In this document: one piece after another, positions 1 through 7,240 of the stretch
Layout of the letters: every line of letters starts with the position of its first letter
How positions within the stretch are numbered: position 1 is the stretch's first letter
From: an uncultured Pseudomonadota bacterium
Lineage (GTDB): Bacteria > Pseudomonadota > Gammaproteobacteria > Burkholderiales > SG8-39
Assembly: GCA_903864555.1 (NCBI GenBank)
Contig: CAIPGJ010000238.1
Location: 1 to 9,055 of the forward strand
Length of the DNA: 9,055 nt
Reading direction: 5' to 3'
The notes under the pieces: generated by a model
Told to the model about the DNA's origin: nothing
The model's database searches: none
What the model saw: the letters and a program-made list of their open reading frames with translations, nothing else
Made by a program: the position numbers and the translations under genes

Positions 1-5
1 GCCAT

Positions 6-21
6 GGGGTCAAATGACCCC
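6..21. repeat. 16-bp near-perfect dyad (7-bp arms)
   Basis: GGGGTCA at 6-12 and TGACCCC at 15-21 are exact reverse complements around a 2-base centre. No T-run follows on either strand, so it is not a clear intrinsic terminator. It could be a protein-binding dyad or part of a repeat that extends past the window edge. The sequence is seen directly; the role is unknown. Confidence 0.45.
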
Positions 22-56
22 GGCCCGCAGGGTTGTGCCTAGAAGCGGCGTCTGCG

Positions 57-134
57 GCGTTGCTCGACTACGGCCATAGAACCACTATGGCCGCAGCCTC
101 GCGCCTTGCATCCATCCGCTTCAAGGCGCAACGC
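57..134. repeat. compound inverted-repeat element (three-stem, cloverleaf-like)
   Basis: Three perfect inverted repeats are nested in 78 bases. An outer pair is GCGTTGC (57-63) with GCAACGC (128-134). Inside it hairpin 1 is CGGCCATAG (71-79) with CTATGGCCG (85-93), loop AACCA. Hairpin 2 is GCGCCTTG (101-108) with CAAGGCGC (122-129), loop 13 bases. Hairpin 2 shares two bases with the outer stem, so a folded single strand would be a three-way junction. From memory this resembles intergenic elements that recur in some proteobacterial genomes; I cannot name it or verify that. The transcribed strand, if any, is unknown. Confidence 0.55.
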
Positions 135-296
135 ATCTCGCGCGGTGAATGTCAACAGACCCTAGCGCATGCGCCCTCGACAGTGCCGCTTCCATGAGCC
201 GGACCGAGGGGATTTCCCCGCTCCCCGACGCAGGCGAAGAGCCGATTGCCCGTATTGATATCCGGACGCCCTAGGCGCATCGCGCACGATGCCATA

Positions 297-331
297 ATCA
301 GGCCCGCCCCGGATCGTGATACGGGCCTGAT
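297..331. promoter_or_regulatory. 10-bp perfect inverted repeat upstream of coxL-like gene
   Basis: ATCAGGCCCG (297-306) and CGGGCCTGAT (322-331) are exact reverse complements separated by 15 bases. The right arm ends 89 bases before the chosen coxL start. No U-tract follows, so a terminator is unlikely. An operator or a leader hairpin is possible. The structure is seen directly; the function is inferred from position only. Confidence 0.4.
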
Positions 332-352
332 CCGTCAGGGCACCATCGGTCG

Positions 353-370
353 ATCACGCAAATCACGCAA
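353..370 (+). repeat. tandem 9-bp direct repeat ATCACGCAA x2
   Basis: ATCACGCAA occurs at 353-361 and again immediately at 362-370. CGATCA also occurs at 351-356 and at 374-379. The pair overlaps an in-frame ATG at 370 that I do not choose as the gene start. It could be a direct-repeat activator site or chance. Confidence 0.35.
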
Positions 371-420
371 TGTCGATCAGCCACAGCAGTCCCACACTGG
401 ACAACAGGCAGGCAAGCACC

Positions 421-2754
421 ATGAGCCACGATGATTTCCACGGCCGGCTGGAAGATGACCGGCTGGTCAGCGGCAGCGGCACCTATGCGCTGGATTGGGT
501 TTTCCCCGGCGCGGCCCATGCGGTGTTCCTGCGCTCGGACCATGCCCATGCCGAGATCCTCTCCATCGATACCGCAACGGCCATGGCCAGCCCCGGCGTG
601 CTGGCCGTGCTCACTGGTGACGACATGCGCGCAGCCGGCCTGCAAAGCCTGCCGGTGATACCCGTCCCGCTCAAGCCCGGCGAGACCGTGCAGCAGCCCT
701 TTCGTCCTTGCCTGGCGCAGGACAAGGTGCGCTTCGTCGGCGAACCGGTGGCCTGCGTCATCGCCGAGAGCCAGCACCAGGCGCAAGATGCCAGCGAGCA
801 CATCGTCGTTGAATACCGCGACCTGCCCGCGATCGTCGTTGCCGCCGACGCGCTCGCACCGGATGCGCCACAGTTACACGAGGACGTGCCCGGCAACCTG
901 TACTTCGATTTCAGCGAAGGCGACGCCGCCGCCACGGACGCCGCCTTTGCCCGCGCAGCGCGCGTGGTGAAGCACGACCTGCACAACAACCGCGTCATCG
1001 GCAACCCCATGGAACCGCGTTGCGCCACCGGCGTCCATGACCCGGCTGGTGACCACTACACGCTGTACTCGCCCTCGCAGGGGCCGACGCTGCTGGCCCT
1101 GGGCGTGGCCAAGATGATGAATGTGAAGTCGGCGCAGGTGGACGTGGTGTCGCGCGATGTCGGCGGCGGCTTCGGCATCCGCTCGGCGGTCTACCCGGAG
1201 TATGGCGTGCTGCTGGTGGCGGCGAAGCAACTCGGCCGCCCGGTGCGCTGGAACGGCACGCGATCGGAAGTATTCCTGGCCGATAACCAGGCGCGTGACT
1301 TCACCTGCCATGGCGAACTGGCGCTGGACGAGAGCGGGCGCTTTCTTGCCATGCGCTTTGCCATCCTTGCCAACAATGGCGCCTACCTCGCCCAGACCGG
1401 CCTGCTGGCGCAGACCAAGAGCGTCACCAGTTGCATCACCGGGGTCTATGACGTGCCCGCGGCGCATGCGCGCATCCGCCTGGTGGCCACCAACACCGCG
1501 CAGGTCTCGGCCTATCGCGGCGCCGGCCGGCCCATCATGTCCACGCTGCTCGAATGCCTGGTGGAGCGCGCGGCCATCGAACTCGCCATCGACCCGGTGG
1601 CCCTGCGCCGGCGCAACCTCATCCGGAAGGAGCAGTTCCCCTACCGACTGGTCAACGGCACCACCTACGACTGCGGTGACTTCCCGGCCCTGCTCGATGA
1701 TGCGCTGGAGGCCGCCGACTGGGCCGGTTTCGAGGTGCGACGTGCCGAAGCCGCGCGCCGCGGCCGGCTGCTTGGACACGCGGTGTCCACCTACCTGGAA
1801 TCCACCGCGGCCGGTGGCATGGAAGACGAAGTGCGCATCCTGTTCGAGGCCGATGGCAGCATCGTGCTGCGCGCGCCCTCGCACTCCCAGGGGCAGGGGC
1901 ATGAGACCAGCTTCGCGCAGGTGGTCTCGCGCGTGCTGGGCATCCCCATGGAACAAGTGAAGCTGCGCACCGGCGAACCGGGCGCGCGCATCCAGGGCAG
2001 CGGCACTGGCGGCTCGCGTTCCATGCTGGGTGTGGGCAGCGTGCTGCACCTGGGCGCGCAGGAAGTGGTCGAAAAGGGCCGACTGCTGGCCGCGCAGTCA
2101 CTGGAAGCCGCGGCTGCAGACATCGTCTTCGAAGCCGGCGACTATCGCATCACCGGCACCGACCGGAAGATCTCCCTGCTGTCCCTGGCGCAGCAGCATG
2201 CCGGGGCGACTCCGCATCCCCTGAATACCGTGACAAGAAATAAATTCGGCTCCACCTTCCCCAATGGCGCCCACATCGCCGAGGTGGAGATCGACCCGGA
2301 GACCGGTGTCACCGACATCGTTTCCTACATCGCGGTGGACGACATCGGCAATGTCATCTCGCCCACGCTGGTGGACGGGCAGATGCAGGGCGGTCTGACC
2401 CAGGGGGCCGGCCAGGCGCTCGGGGAGGAAGCGATCTATGACCCCTCGAGTGGACAACTGCTGACCGGCAGCTTCATGGATTACGCCATGCCGCGGGCCA
2501 TTCTGGTGAAGGGCCTGAAACTGCTTGAGCACCCGGTGCCCACGGCGCTCAATCCGCTGGGCGCCAAGGGCGTGGGCGAAGCCGGCTGCACCGGGGCCCT
2601 GCCCACGCTGGCCAATGCCATCCTGGATGCCCTGCGACCGGCTGGCGTCAGCCATTTCGACCTGCCCGCCTCGCCCCAGCGGGTCTGGCGCGCCCTCCAG
2701 GAAGCGGCAGCCGGCCGGCCGCGTGCCATGCAGTATCCGGCGCAGGCTGCCTGA
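421..2754 (+). CDS. coxL: molybdenum hydroxylase large subunit (CoxL form II-like, xanthine dehydrogenase family)
   Basis: This is the molybdopterin-cytosine-dinucleotide-binding catalytic subunit of an aerobic CO dehydrogenase/xanthine oxidase family enzyme, 777 aa and normal for the family. The N-terminal [15 protein letters not shown] motif marks the usual family start. GGGFG lies at residues 248-252, the pterin-binding QGQGHE at 490-495 and the active-site GVGEAG near the C-terminus, with presumed catalytic Glu720. The active-site loop reads AYRGAGR (364-370). True CO dehydrogenase (form I) has AYRCSFR, whose Cys binds Cu, so this is form II-like and its substrate is unknown; the symbol reflects family only. 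An in-frame ATG at 370 would add 17 residues, but that stretch uses rare-looking codons and has no Shine-Dalgarno sequence. ATG 421 has a weak AGGCAGG 8 bases upstream. Possible relatives are caffeine, nicotine or aldehyde hydroxylases. Confidence 0.9.
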   Translation: MSHDDFHGRLEDDRLVSGSGTYALDWVFPGAAHAVFLRSDHAHAEILSIDTATAMASPGVLAVLTGDDMRAAGLQSLPVIPVPLKPGETVQQPFRPCLAQDKVRFVGEPVACVIAESQHQAQDASEHIVVEYRDLPAIVVAADALAPDAPQLHEDVPGNLYFDFSEGDAAATDAAFARAARVVKHDLHNNRVIGNPMEPRCATGVHDPAGDHYTLYSPSQGPTLLALGVAKMMNVKSAQVDVVSRDVGGGFGIRSAVYPEYGVLLVAAKQLGRPVRWNGTRSEVFLADNQARDFTCHGELALDESGRFLAMRFAILANNGAYLAQTGLLAQTKSVTSCITGVYDVPAAHARIRLVATNTAQVSAYRGAGRPIMSTLLECLVERAAIELAIDPVALRRRNLIRKEQFPYRLVNGTTYDCGDFPALLDDALEAADWAGFEVRRAEAARRGRLLGHAVSTYLESTAAGGMEDEVRILFEADGSIVLRAPSHSQGQGHETSFAQVVSRVLGIPMEQVKLRTGEPGARIQGSGTGGSRSMLGVGSVLHLGAQEVVEKGRLLAAQSLEAAAADIVFEAGDYRITGTDRKISLLSLAQQHAGATPHPLNTVTRNKFGSTFPNGAHIAEVEIDPETGVTDIVSYIAVDDIGNVISPTLVDGQMQGGLTQGAGQALGEEAIYDPSSGQLLTGSFMDYAMPRAILVKGLKLLEHPVPTALNPLGAKGVGEAGCTGALPTLANAILDALRPAGVSHFDLPASPQRVWRALQEAAAGRPRAMQYPAQAA

Positions 2755-2919
2755 GGGGCCACAGGCCCTGCCACGGAACCGACAACAAACGGGTTTAAAA
2801 TGGCTGTTGAACGACACGACACGATCAGCAAAAACAGGGGGTGTGCCGGAATCAGCTGCCGCCCCGCAGCGCATGCCCAGCAGTGCCGGGGGCGACGACC
2901 CTGATACGAGGAGAATCCA
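2755..2919 (+). other. 165-bp spacer between large and small subunit genes
   Basis: This gap is unusually long for adjacent subunit genes. It contains an AT-rich patch (TTTAAAAT, 2794-2801) that could be a -10-like element, but no matching -35 box is visible. An ATG at 2800 opens a 34-codon frame ending at 2904. That frame has no Shine-Dalgarno sequence and a composition unlike its neighbours, so I do not call a gene. An internal promoter or a processing site is possible. Confidence 0.3.
2908..2914 (+). promoter_or_regulatory. ribosome binding site deciding the GTG start of coxS
   Basis: GAGGAGA lies 5 bases before the GTG at 2920 and is the strongest Shine-Dalgarno match in the cluster. It supports GTG over the ATG at 2938, which would remove the first six residues of the ferredoxin fold. 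Confidence 0.7.
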
Positions 2920-3408
2920 GTGGCGGTAACAGTATCCATGACAGTGAACGGCAAGGCCGTGAGCCATGAAGTCGAAGAGCGCACGCTGCTTGTCAGCTTC
3001 ATCCGCGACACCCTGGGCCTGACCGGCACCCATGTCGGCTGCGACACCGCCCAGTGCGGCGCCTGCACCGTGCACCTGGACGGACGCGCCATCAAGAGCT
3101 GCAATATCGTCGCCATGCAGGCCGAGGGCGCCAGCATCACCACCATCGAAGGTCTGGCGGCCGCCGACGGCACGCTGCACCCGATGCAGCAGGCCTTCAA
3201 GGACCACCACGGCCTGCAGTGCGGCTTTTGCACCCCGGGCATGGTGATGAGCGCCATCGACCTGGTGAAGAATTTCCCCGAGCCGAGCGAAGCGCAGATC
3301 CGCGAGCAGCTCGAGGGCAACCTGTGCCGCTGCACCGGTTATCACAACATCGTGAAGGCCATCAAGGCGGCATCGGCCGACCCGAAGTCGGCCGTGGCCG
3401 GCAAATAG
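2920..3408 (+). CDS. coxS: molybdenum hydroxylase small subunit, [2Fe-2S] protein (CoxS-like)
   Basis: This electron-transfer subunit carries two [2Fe-2S] clusters from the Mo site to FAD. It is 162 aa, typical for the family. The N-terminal plant-ferredoxin-like domain binds the distal cluster through Cys41, Cys46, Cys49 and Cys61 ([10 protein letters not shown] motif). The C-terminal four-helix domain binds the proximal cluster through Cys101, Cys104, Cys136 and Cys138 (QCGFCTPGM and LCRCTGY motifs). All eight ligands are present. Translation starts at GTG. There is no signal peptide, so it is cytoplasmic. The gene sits between the L and M genes, and the M gene's ribosome site overlaps its stop codon. 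Confidence 0.94.
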   Translation: MAVTVSMTVNGKAVSHEVEERTLLVSFIRDTLGLTGTHVGCDTAQCGACTVHLDGRAIKSCNIVAMQAEGASITTIEGLAAADGTLHPMQQAFKDHHGLQCGFCTPGMVMSAIDLVKNFPEPSEAQIREQLEGNLCRCTGYHNIVKAIKAASADPKSAVAGK

Positions 3409-3413
3409 GGAGG
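3408..3413 (+). promoter_or_regulatory. ribosome binding site of coxM overlapping the coxS stop
   Basis: GGGAGG begins on the last base of the coxS TAG stop and lies 8 bases before the ATG at 3422. This points to coupled translation of the two subunits. Confidence 0.6.
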
Positions 3414-3421
3414 CTGACAAC

Positions 3422-4219
3422 ATGTACGCATTCCAATACAGCAAGGTTGCCTCGGTCGAGGAAGCTGCCAAAGCCATCACCAGCGATACCGATGCCCAGT
3501 TGCTGGCCGGCGGGCAAAGCCTGGTCGCCTCGATGAAGCTGCGACTGTCGCAGCCCTCGCAACTGGTGGACCTGGGCCGCATCGAGGCCCTGCGTTACAT
3601 CAAGGCCGAAGGCCAGGGCCTCACCATCGGCGCCATGACCACGCATGCCACGGTGGCCGCTTCGGCCGAAGTGCAGCGCGCCATTCCGGCGCTGGCAGCA
3701 CTGGCCGGAGACATCGGCGACCGCCAGGTGCGCAACATGGGCACCATCGGCGGCTCCATCGCCCTGAACGACCCGGCCGCCGACTATCCGGCCGCCTGCC
3801 TGGGCCTGGGCGCCACCATCGTCACCACCGAGCGCGAGATCGCCGCCGATGACTTCTTCCTCGGCATGTACGAAACCGCGCTGAAGCCCGGGGAGATCAT
3901 CAACGCGGTTCGCTTCCCCGCACCGAAGCGCGCGGCCTACATGAAGTTCAAGAACCCGGCTTCGCGCTTCGCGCTGGTCGGCGTATTTGTCGCCGAAACG
4001 GCCAAAGGCCCGCGCGTGGCGGTCACCGGCGCCGGCCCCGGCGTGTTTCGCGTCGCCGACATGGAAAAAGCGCTGGCCGGCGGCTTCAAGCCGGAAGCCG
4101 TGGCCACCATCAAGGTGCCGTCCGACAATCTCAATACCGATCTGCACGCCGCAGCAGACTACCGCGCCCATCTCATCACCGTGATGGCCAGGCGCGCCGT
4201 CGAGAAAGCCCTCCTGTAG
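3422..4219 (+). CDS. coxM: molybdenum hydroxylase medium subunit, FAD-binding (CoxM-like)
   Basis: This flavoprotein subunit accepts electrons from the [2Fe-2S] subunit and passes them to an external acceptor. It is 265 aa, slightly short of the roughly 280-290 aa usual for CoxM. FAD-binding signatures are AGGQSL at residues 29-34 and TIGGS at 108-112, followed by NDPAADYP (116-123), as in the vanillyl-alcohol-oxidase-type FAD fold of CoxM/XdhB proteins. The C-terminal third corresponds to the CO dehydrogenase flavoprotein C-terminal domain. It follows coxS by 13 bases and a 69-base gap follows it. The L-S-M gene order differs from the M-S-L order of the classical CO dehydrogenase operon. Confidence 0.93.
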   Translation: MYAFQYSKVASVEEAAKAITSDTDAQLLAGGQSLVASMKLRLSQPSQLVDLGRIEALRYIKAEGQGLTIGAMTTHATVAASAEVQRAIPALAALAGDIGDRQVRNMGTIGGSIALNDPAADYPAACLGLGATIVTTEREIAADDFFLGMYETALKPGEIINAVRFPAPKRAAYMKFKNPASRFALVGVFVAETAKGPRVAVTGAGPGVFRVADMEKALAGGFKPEAVATIKVPSDNLNTDLHAAADYRAHLITVMARRAVEKALL

Positions 4220-4243
4220 TCAACCTTTCCGCAACATCCCGGC

Positions 4244-4267
4244 GGGCGCGTCAGCCACTGACGCCCC
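4244..4267 (+). other. imperfect hairpin between coxM and coxD
   Basis: CGTCAG (4249-4254) pairs with CTGACG (4258-4263) around a CCA loop. After a two-base bulge, GGG (4244-4246) can pair with CCC (4264-4266). No T-run follows, so it is at most a weak attenuator or an RNA-stability element between the structural and maturation genes. Confidence 0.35.
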
Positions 4268-4288
4268 TGCCGCAGGCATAATCGAGCC

Positions 4289-5230
4289 ATGGCCAAATCC
4301 GCTGCATCATCCGCTGCCCCCTCCACCGCCCTGCCCTCGTCCATAGACGACACCATCAAGCTGCTGGCCAAGGCCGATTACGTCGCCGAGCGCAGCCTGG
4401 CCACTACGGTATTCCTGGCCCTGAAGATGGGTCGCCCGCTGTTCCTCGAAGGCGAAGCCGGCGTCGGCAAGACCGAGATCGCCAAGGTGCTTTCGGCCAT
4501 GCTGGGACGAAAACTGGTGCGCCTGCAGTGTTATGAGGGCCTGGACATCGCCTCGGCGGTGTACGAGTGGAATTACTCACGCCAGATGATCGAGATCCGC
4601 CTGGCCGAGGCCGAAGGCCGCAAGAACGCGGAAGGCCTGGCCCAGGACATCTTCGCCGAGCGCTTCCTGATCCGCCGGCCGGTGCTGCAGGCGCTGGAAG
4701 GCCCGCCTGGCGCGGCCCCGGTGCTGCTGATCGACGAACTGGACCGCACCGACGAGCCCTTCGAAGCCTACCTGCTGGAAGTGCTGTCGGAATTCCAGGT
4801 GACCATACCCGAGATCGGCACCATCAAGGCGGCCGAGCCGCCCATCGTGGTGATCACCTCCAACCGCACGCGCGAAATCCACGACGCCATCAAGCGTCGC
4901 TGCTTCTACCACTGGGTCGACTACCCGGATGCGAAGCGCGAACTGGACATCCTGGCACGCAAGGCGCCGGGCGCACCCGAGCGCCTGTCGCGCGAAGTGG
5001 TGGCCTTCGTGCAGCGCCTGCGCAAGAAGGACCTGTTCAAGCAGCCCGGCATCGCCGAAACCCTGGACTGGTCACAGGCGCTGCTCACCCTGGACAAGCT
5101 GTCCCTGGATGCCCAGACCGTGAACGACACCCTGGGCACGCTGCTCAAGTATCAGGACGACATCTCGCGCATCCGCGGCAGCGAAGCCGAACAGCTGCTG
5201 GCCGAGGTCAAGGCCGAGTTGACCGCCTGA
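4289..5230 (+). CDS. coxD: MoxR-family AAA+ ATPase (CoxD-like)
   Basis: This AAA+ chaperone-like ATPase (313 aa) belongs to the MoxR/CoxD group, which usually acts with VWA-domain proteins to remodel or mature enzymes. Walker A is GEAGVGKT at residues 55-62 and Walker B is VLLIDELDR at 145-153. A sensor-1/arginine region (TSNRTREIHDAIKRR) follows, then the C-terminal lid. In Oligotropha CoxD is implicated in building the S/Cu part of the CO dehydrogenase active site. Here the partner enzyme lacks the Cu ligand, so it may instead insert the Mo sulfido group or have another maturation role (inference). Ribosome site is weak; a CATAAT at 4277-4282 lies just before the ATG. The VWA partner gene starts 16 bases after the stop. 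Confidence 0.92.
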   Translation: MAKSAASSAAPSTALPSSIDDTIKLLAKADYVAERSLATTVFLALKMGRPLFLEGEAGVGKTEIAKVLSAMLGRKLVRLQCYEGLDIASAVYEWNYSRQMIEIRLAEAEGRKNAEGLAQDIFAERFLIRRPVLQALEGPPGAAPVLLIDELDRTDEPFEAYLLEVLSEFQVTIPEIGTIKAAEPPIVVITSNRTREIHDAIKRRCFYHWVDYPDAKRELDILARKAPGAPERLSREVVAFVQRLRKKDLFKQPGIAETLDWSQALLTLDKLSLDAQTVNDTLGTLLKYQDDISRIRGSEAEQLLAEVKAELTA

Positions 5231-5246
5231 CAGTGGTACCGGCCTG

Positions 5247-6569
5247 ATGTCACGCGCCACAGGCCCTGCCGGCAAACGCACGTCCCCCGGCACGCCTCGC
5301 CCCGGCGCACCGCGATCCCGCGCACCGCACAAGGCCGGCGCCGCCGTGAACAAGCCTTCCGCCCACGGCCACCTGGGCGACAACATCATGCACTTCGCGC
5401 GCGTGCTGCGCACCGCCGGCGTGCCCATCGGCCCGGACCGCGTCATCGACGCCACCCGTGCGCTGGAAGTCACCGGCATCACGCGGCGCGACGATTTCTA
5501 CTGGACGCTTGCCGCGGTGTTCATCGACAAGCGCGAGCAGTTCGAGATCTACGACCAGGCCTTCCGGATGTTCTGGCGCGACCCGCGACTGCTCGAGCGC
5601 GCACTGTCGCTGCTGTTGCCGGACCGCGAAGCCCCGGCTGACAGCATGCCGGGCGACGACATTGCCGATCGCCTGTCGGAGACCCTCTCGCGCCAGACCG
5701 TGGAGGCGGAAGAGGGCGACGAGGCCACGGACGGCACCGAGGAGGTCGAGCGCGACGAAACCTCCAGCGCCAATGCCAAGGAGATGCTGCAGCACGCCGA
5801 TTTCGAATCCATGAGCCAGGCGGAAATGGCCGAGGCCAAGCGCCTGATCTCGAAACTGCGCCTGCCGATACCGGACATCCGCACCCGGCGCTTCCGCCCT
5901 GACCCGCGCGGCGCCCGCGTCGACCTGCGCGCCACGCTGCGTCAGGGCCTGCGCACTGGCGGCGACATCATCCCGCTGCAGCATCGCACGCCGCGGCTGC
6001 GCCATCCGCCGCTGGTGGTGATCTGCGACGTGTCCGGCTCGATGAGCCGCTATGCACGCATGTTCCTGCACTTCCTGCACGCCATCACCAGCGACCGCGA
6101 CCGCGTCACCAGCTTCGTCTTCGGCACCCGGCTCACCAACATCACGCGCCACCTGCGCCACCGCGACGTCGATCTCGCCATGACCGGCGTGATGGACATG
6201 ATCTCCGACTGGTCCGGCGGCACCCGCATCGGCCTGTGCCTGGCGGAGTTCAACCTGCGCTGGGCGCGCCGGGTGCTGGCCCAGAACGCCACCGTGCTGA
6301 TGATTACCGACGGCCTGGACGGCGATGTCGGCCAGGGCCTGTCAAAGGAGATGGAACGGCTGCGCAAGGCCTGCCGCCACCTGATCTGGCTGAATCCGCT
6401 GCTGCGCTACGAAGGCTTCGAGGCGCGCCCCTTCGGCGTGCGCGCCATGCTGCCGCACGTCGATGCCTTCCTGCCCGGCCACAACATCAACAGCCTGATC
6501 GACCTGGCGACCGTGATGTCGCAACCACCGCAGCGCTCACGCCAGGGCGTGCCGCGCAGGACAGCATGA
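5247..6569 (+). CDS. coxE: von Willebrand factor A domain protein (CoxE-like)
   Basis: This is a CoxE-family protein of 440 aa, the usual VWA partner of the preceding MoxR ATPase. The N-terminal region (about 45-130) carries the conserved NIMHFARVLRTAG segment. An acidic linker (about 150-175) follows, then a basic stretch, then the VWA domain from about 255. The metal-ion-dependent adhesion site is intact: DVSGS with Asp261, Ser263 and Ser265, then Thr326 in SGGTRIG and Asp355 in TDGLDGD. No signal peptide is seen. The first 33 residues are Arg/Pro/Ala-rich and have no clear ribosome site. GTG 5346 or ATG 5389 are alternative starts that keep the conserved part. The stop overlaps an ATG in an ATGA at 6566-6569. 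Confidence 0.9.
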   Translation: MSRATGPAGKRTSPGTPRPGAPRSRAPHKAGAAVNKPSAHGHLGDNIMHFARVLRTAGVPIGPDRVIDATRALEVTGITRRDDFYWTLAAVFIDKREQFEIYDQAFRMFWRDPRLLERALSLLLPDREAPADSMPGDDIADRLSETLSRQTVEAEEGDEATDGTEEVERDETSSANAKEMLQHADFESMSQAEMAEAKRLISKLRLPIPDIRTRRFRPDPRGARVDLRATLRQGLRTGGDIIPLQHRTPRLRHPPLVVICDVSGSMSRYARMFLHFLHAITSDRDRVTSFVFGTRLTNITRHLRHRDVDLAMTGVMDMISDWSGGTRIGLCLAEFNLRWARRVLAQNATVLMITDGLDGDVGQGLSKEMERLRKACRHLIWLNPLLRYEGFEARPFGVRAMLPHVDAFLPGHNINSLIDLATVMSQPPQRSRQGVPRRTA

Positions 6570-6614
6570 ACACCCGGCGCCGTATTGACGTACGCGCCAC
6601 CCCACTGGAAGTCT

Positions 6615-6622
6615 GAAAGGAA
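6615..6622 (+). promoter_or_regulatory. ribosome binding site deciding the coxG start
   Basis: GAAAGGAA at 6615-6622 lies 7 bases before the ATG at 6630. It supports that start over an in-frame TTG at 6585, which has no ribosome site and would add 15 poorly conserved-looking residues. Confidence 0.6.
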
Positions 6623-6629
6623 ACACGAC

Positions 6630-7088
6630 ATGGACATGCACGGCGAACAACTCATCCCGCTGCCATTGCAGCAGGTCTGGGAGGGGCTCAATGATCCGGC
6701 CGTGCTGAAGGACTGCATCGCCGGCTGCGACATCCTGGAGAAGATCACCGACACCGAATACAAGGTGGGCATGACGGCGGCCATCGGACCGGTGAAGGCC
6801 AAGTTCAGCGGCAAGCTCACGCTGGCCGACATGAATCCGCCGCAGTCCTATTCACTGGCCTTCGAAGGCACCGGCGGCGTGGCCGGCTTTGCCCGCGGCA
6901 CAGCGCAGGTGGCGCTCAGCCCGGAAGGTGAAGGCACGCGCCTGGCCTATACCGCCAAAGCCACCGTGGGCGGCAAGCTCGCCCAGATCGGCTCGCGCCT
7001 GATCGACGGCGTGGCCCGCAAGATGGCTGACGAATTCTTCGTCAAGTTCAACGCCAGGGTCGCCTCGGGGGCATCGGCACAGAAATAG
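6630..7088 (+). CDS. coxG: CoxG-like SRPBCC family protein
   Basis: This is a carbon monoxide dehydrogenase subunit G family protein with a START/SRPBCC-type hydrophobic-pocket fold, 152 aa. The N-terminal segment LPLQQVWEGLNDPAVLKDCI is the family hallmark, followed by AAIGPVKAKFSG and the C-terminal KMADEFFVKF helix. CoxG proteins are linked to membrane attachment of the hydroxylase and to quinone binding. Some have a longer C-terminus that serves as an anchor. This protein ends in a short polar tail (GASAQK) with no hydrophobic segment, so direct membrane anchoring is not supported by sequence. It follows coxE by 60 bases and is the last gene of the tight cluster. Confidence 0.92.
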   Translation: MDMHGEQLIPLPLQQVWEGLNDPAVLKDCIAGCDILEKITDTEYKVGMTAAIGPVKAKFSGKLTLADMNPPQSYSLAFEGTGGVAGFARGTAQVALSPEGEGTRLAYTAKATVGGKLAQIGSRLIDGVARKMADEFFVKFNARVASGASAQK

Positions 7089-7092
7089 GCAG

Positions 7093-7117
7093 GCTCTGAA
7101 AACCTGATTTTCAGAGC
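7093..7117 (+). terminator. 10-bp hairpin after coxG (possible terminator or attenuator)
   Basis: GCTCTGAAAA (7093-7102) pairs perfectly with TTTTCAGAGC (7108-7117) around a CCTGA loop, starting 5 bases after the coxG stop. There is no T-tract after the stem, so it is a weak candidate for an intrinsic terminator. The left arm can also pair with a second TTTCAGAGC at 7154-7162, which would allow a switch. Confidence 0.45.
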
Positions 7118-7240
7118 ACCTTCACACGGGTGACGGGGAGATTTCCCCGGGGGTTTCAGAGCGTTCCCTGGCGCGCCCCGCGCGCGCGCGACACCCCCGT
7201 GACGCAGCCCGTCACGCCACACAAGGCATTGGAAGATCGC
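7118..7240 (+). promoter_or_regulatory. structured leader upstream of the hydrolase gene
   Basis: The spacer carries several inverted repeats. GGGGA (7135-7139) pairs with TCCCC (7144-7148). CGTGACG (7198-7204) pairs with CGTCACG (7210-7216), loop CAGCC. GTGACGGG (7130-7137) can instead pair with CCCGTCAC (7208-7215). The 7155-7200 part is extremely G/C-rich with a CGCGCGCG run. No recognised riboswitch class is evident. A regulatory leader is inferred only from the alternative pairings. Confidence 0.3.

Larger units (their letters stand above)
135..420. other. leader/intergenic region upstream of the cox-like cluster
   Basis: I see no credible gene here. Short reading frames lack ribosome sites and the GC3 bias of the neighbouring genes. 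The region should contain the promoter of the cox-like cluster, but I found no convincing -35/-10 pair. A CATAAT at 293-298 resembles a -10 box yet has no -35 partner. A GGGGATTTCCCC dyad lies at 208-219. A hairpin at 297-331 and a 9-bp direct repeat at 353-370 are listed separately. Confidence 0.5.

Noticed and set aside
150..155. Minus-strand TTGACA as a -35 box
   Set aside because: No acceptable -10 hexamer lies 16-18 bases downstream on that strand.
370..420. Upstream ATG at 370 as the coxL start
   Set aside because: The extra 17 codons have codon use unlike the gene, no ribosome site, and lie before the point where family members normally begin.
2800..2904. 34-codon frame between coxL and coxS
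   Set aside because: It has no Shine-Dalgarno sequence, no recognisable protein features and composition typical of a random frame.
2098..3582. Long minus-strand frame across coxL end, coxS and coxM start
   Set aside because: It overlaps three well-supported genes and its translation has no domain. It is a product of G/C-rich codon bias.
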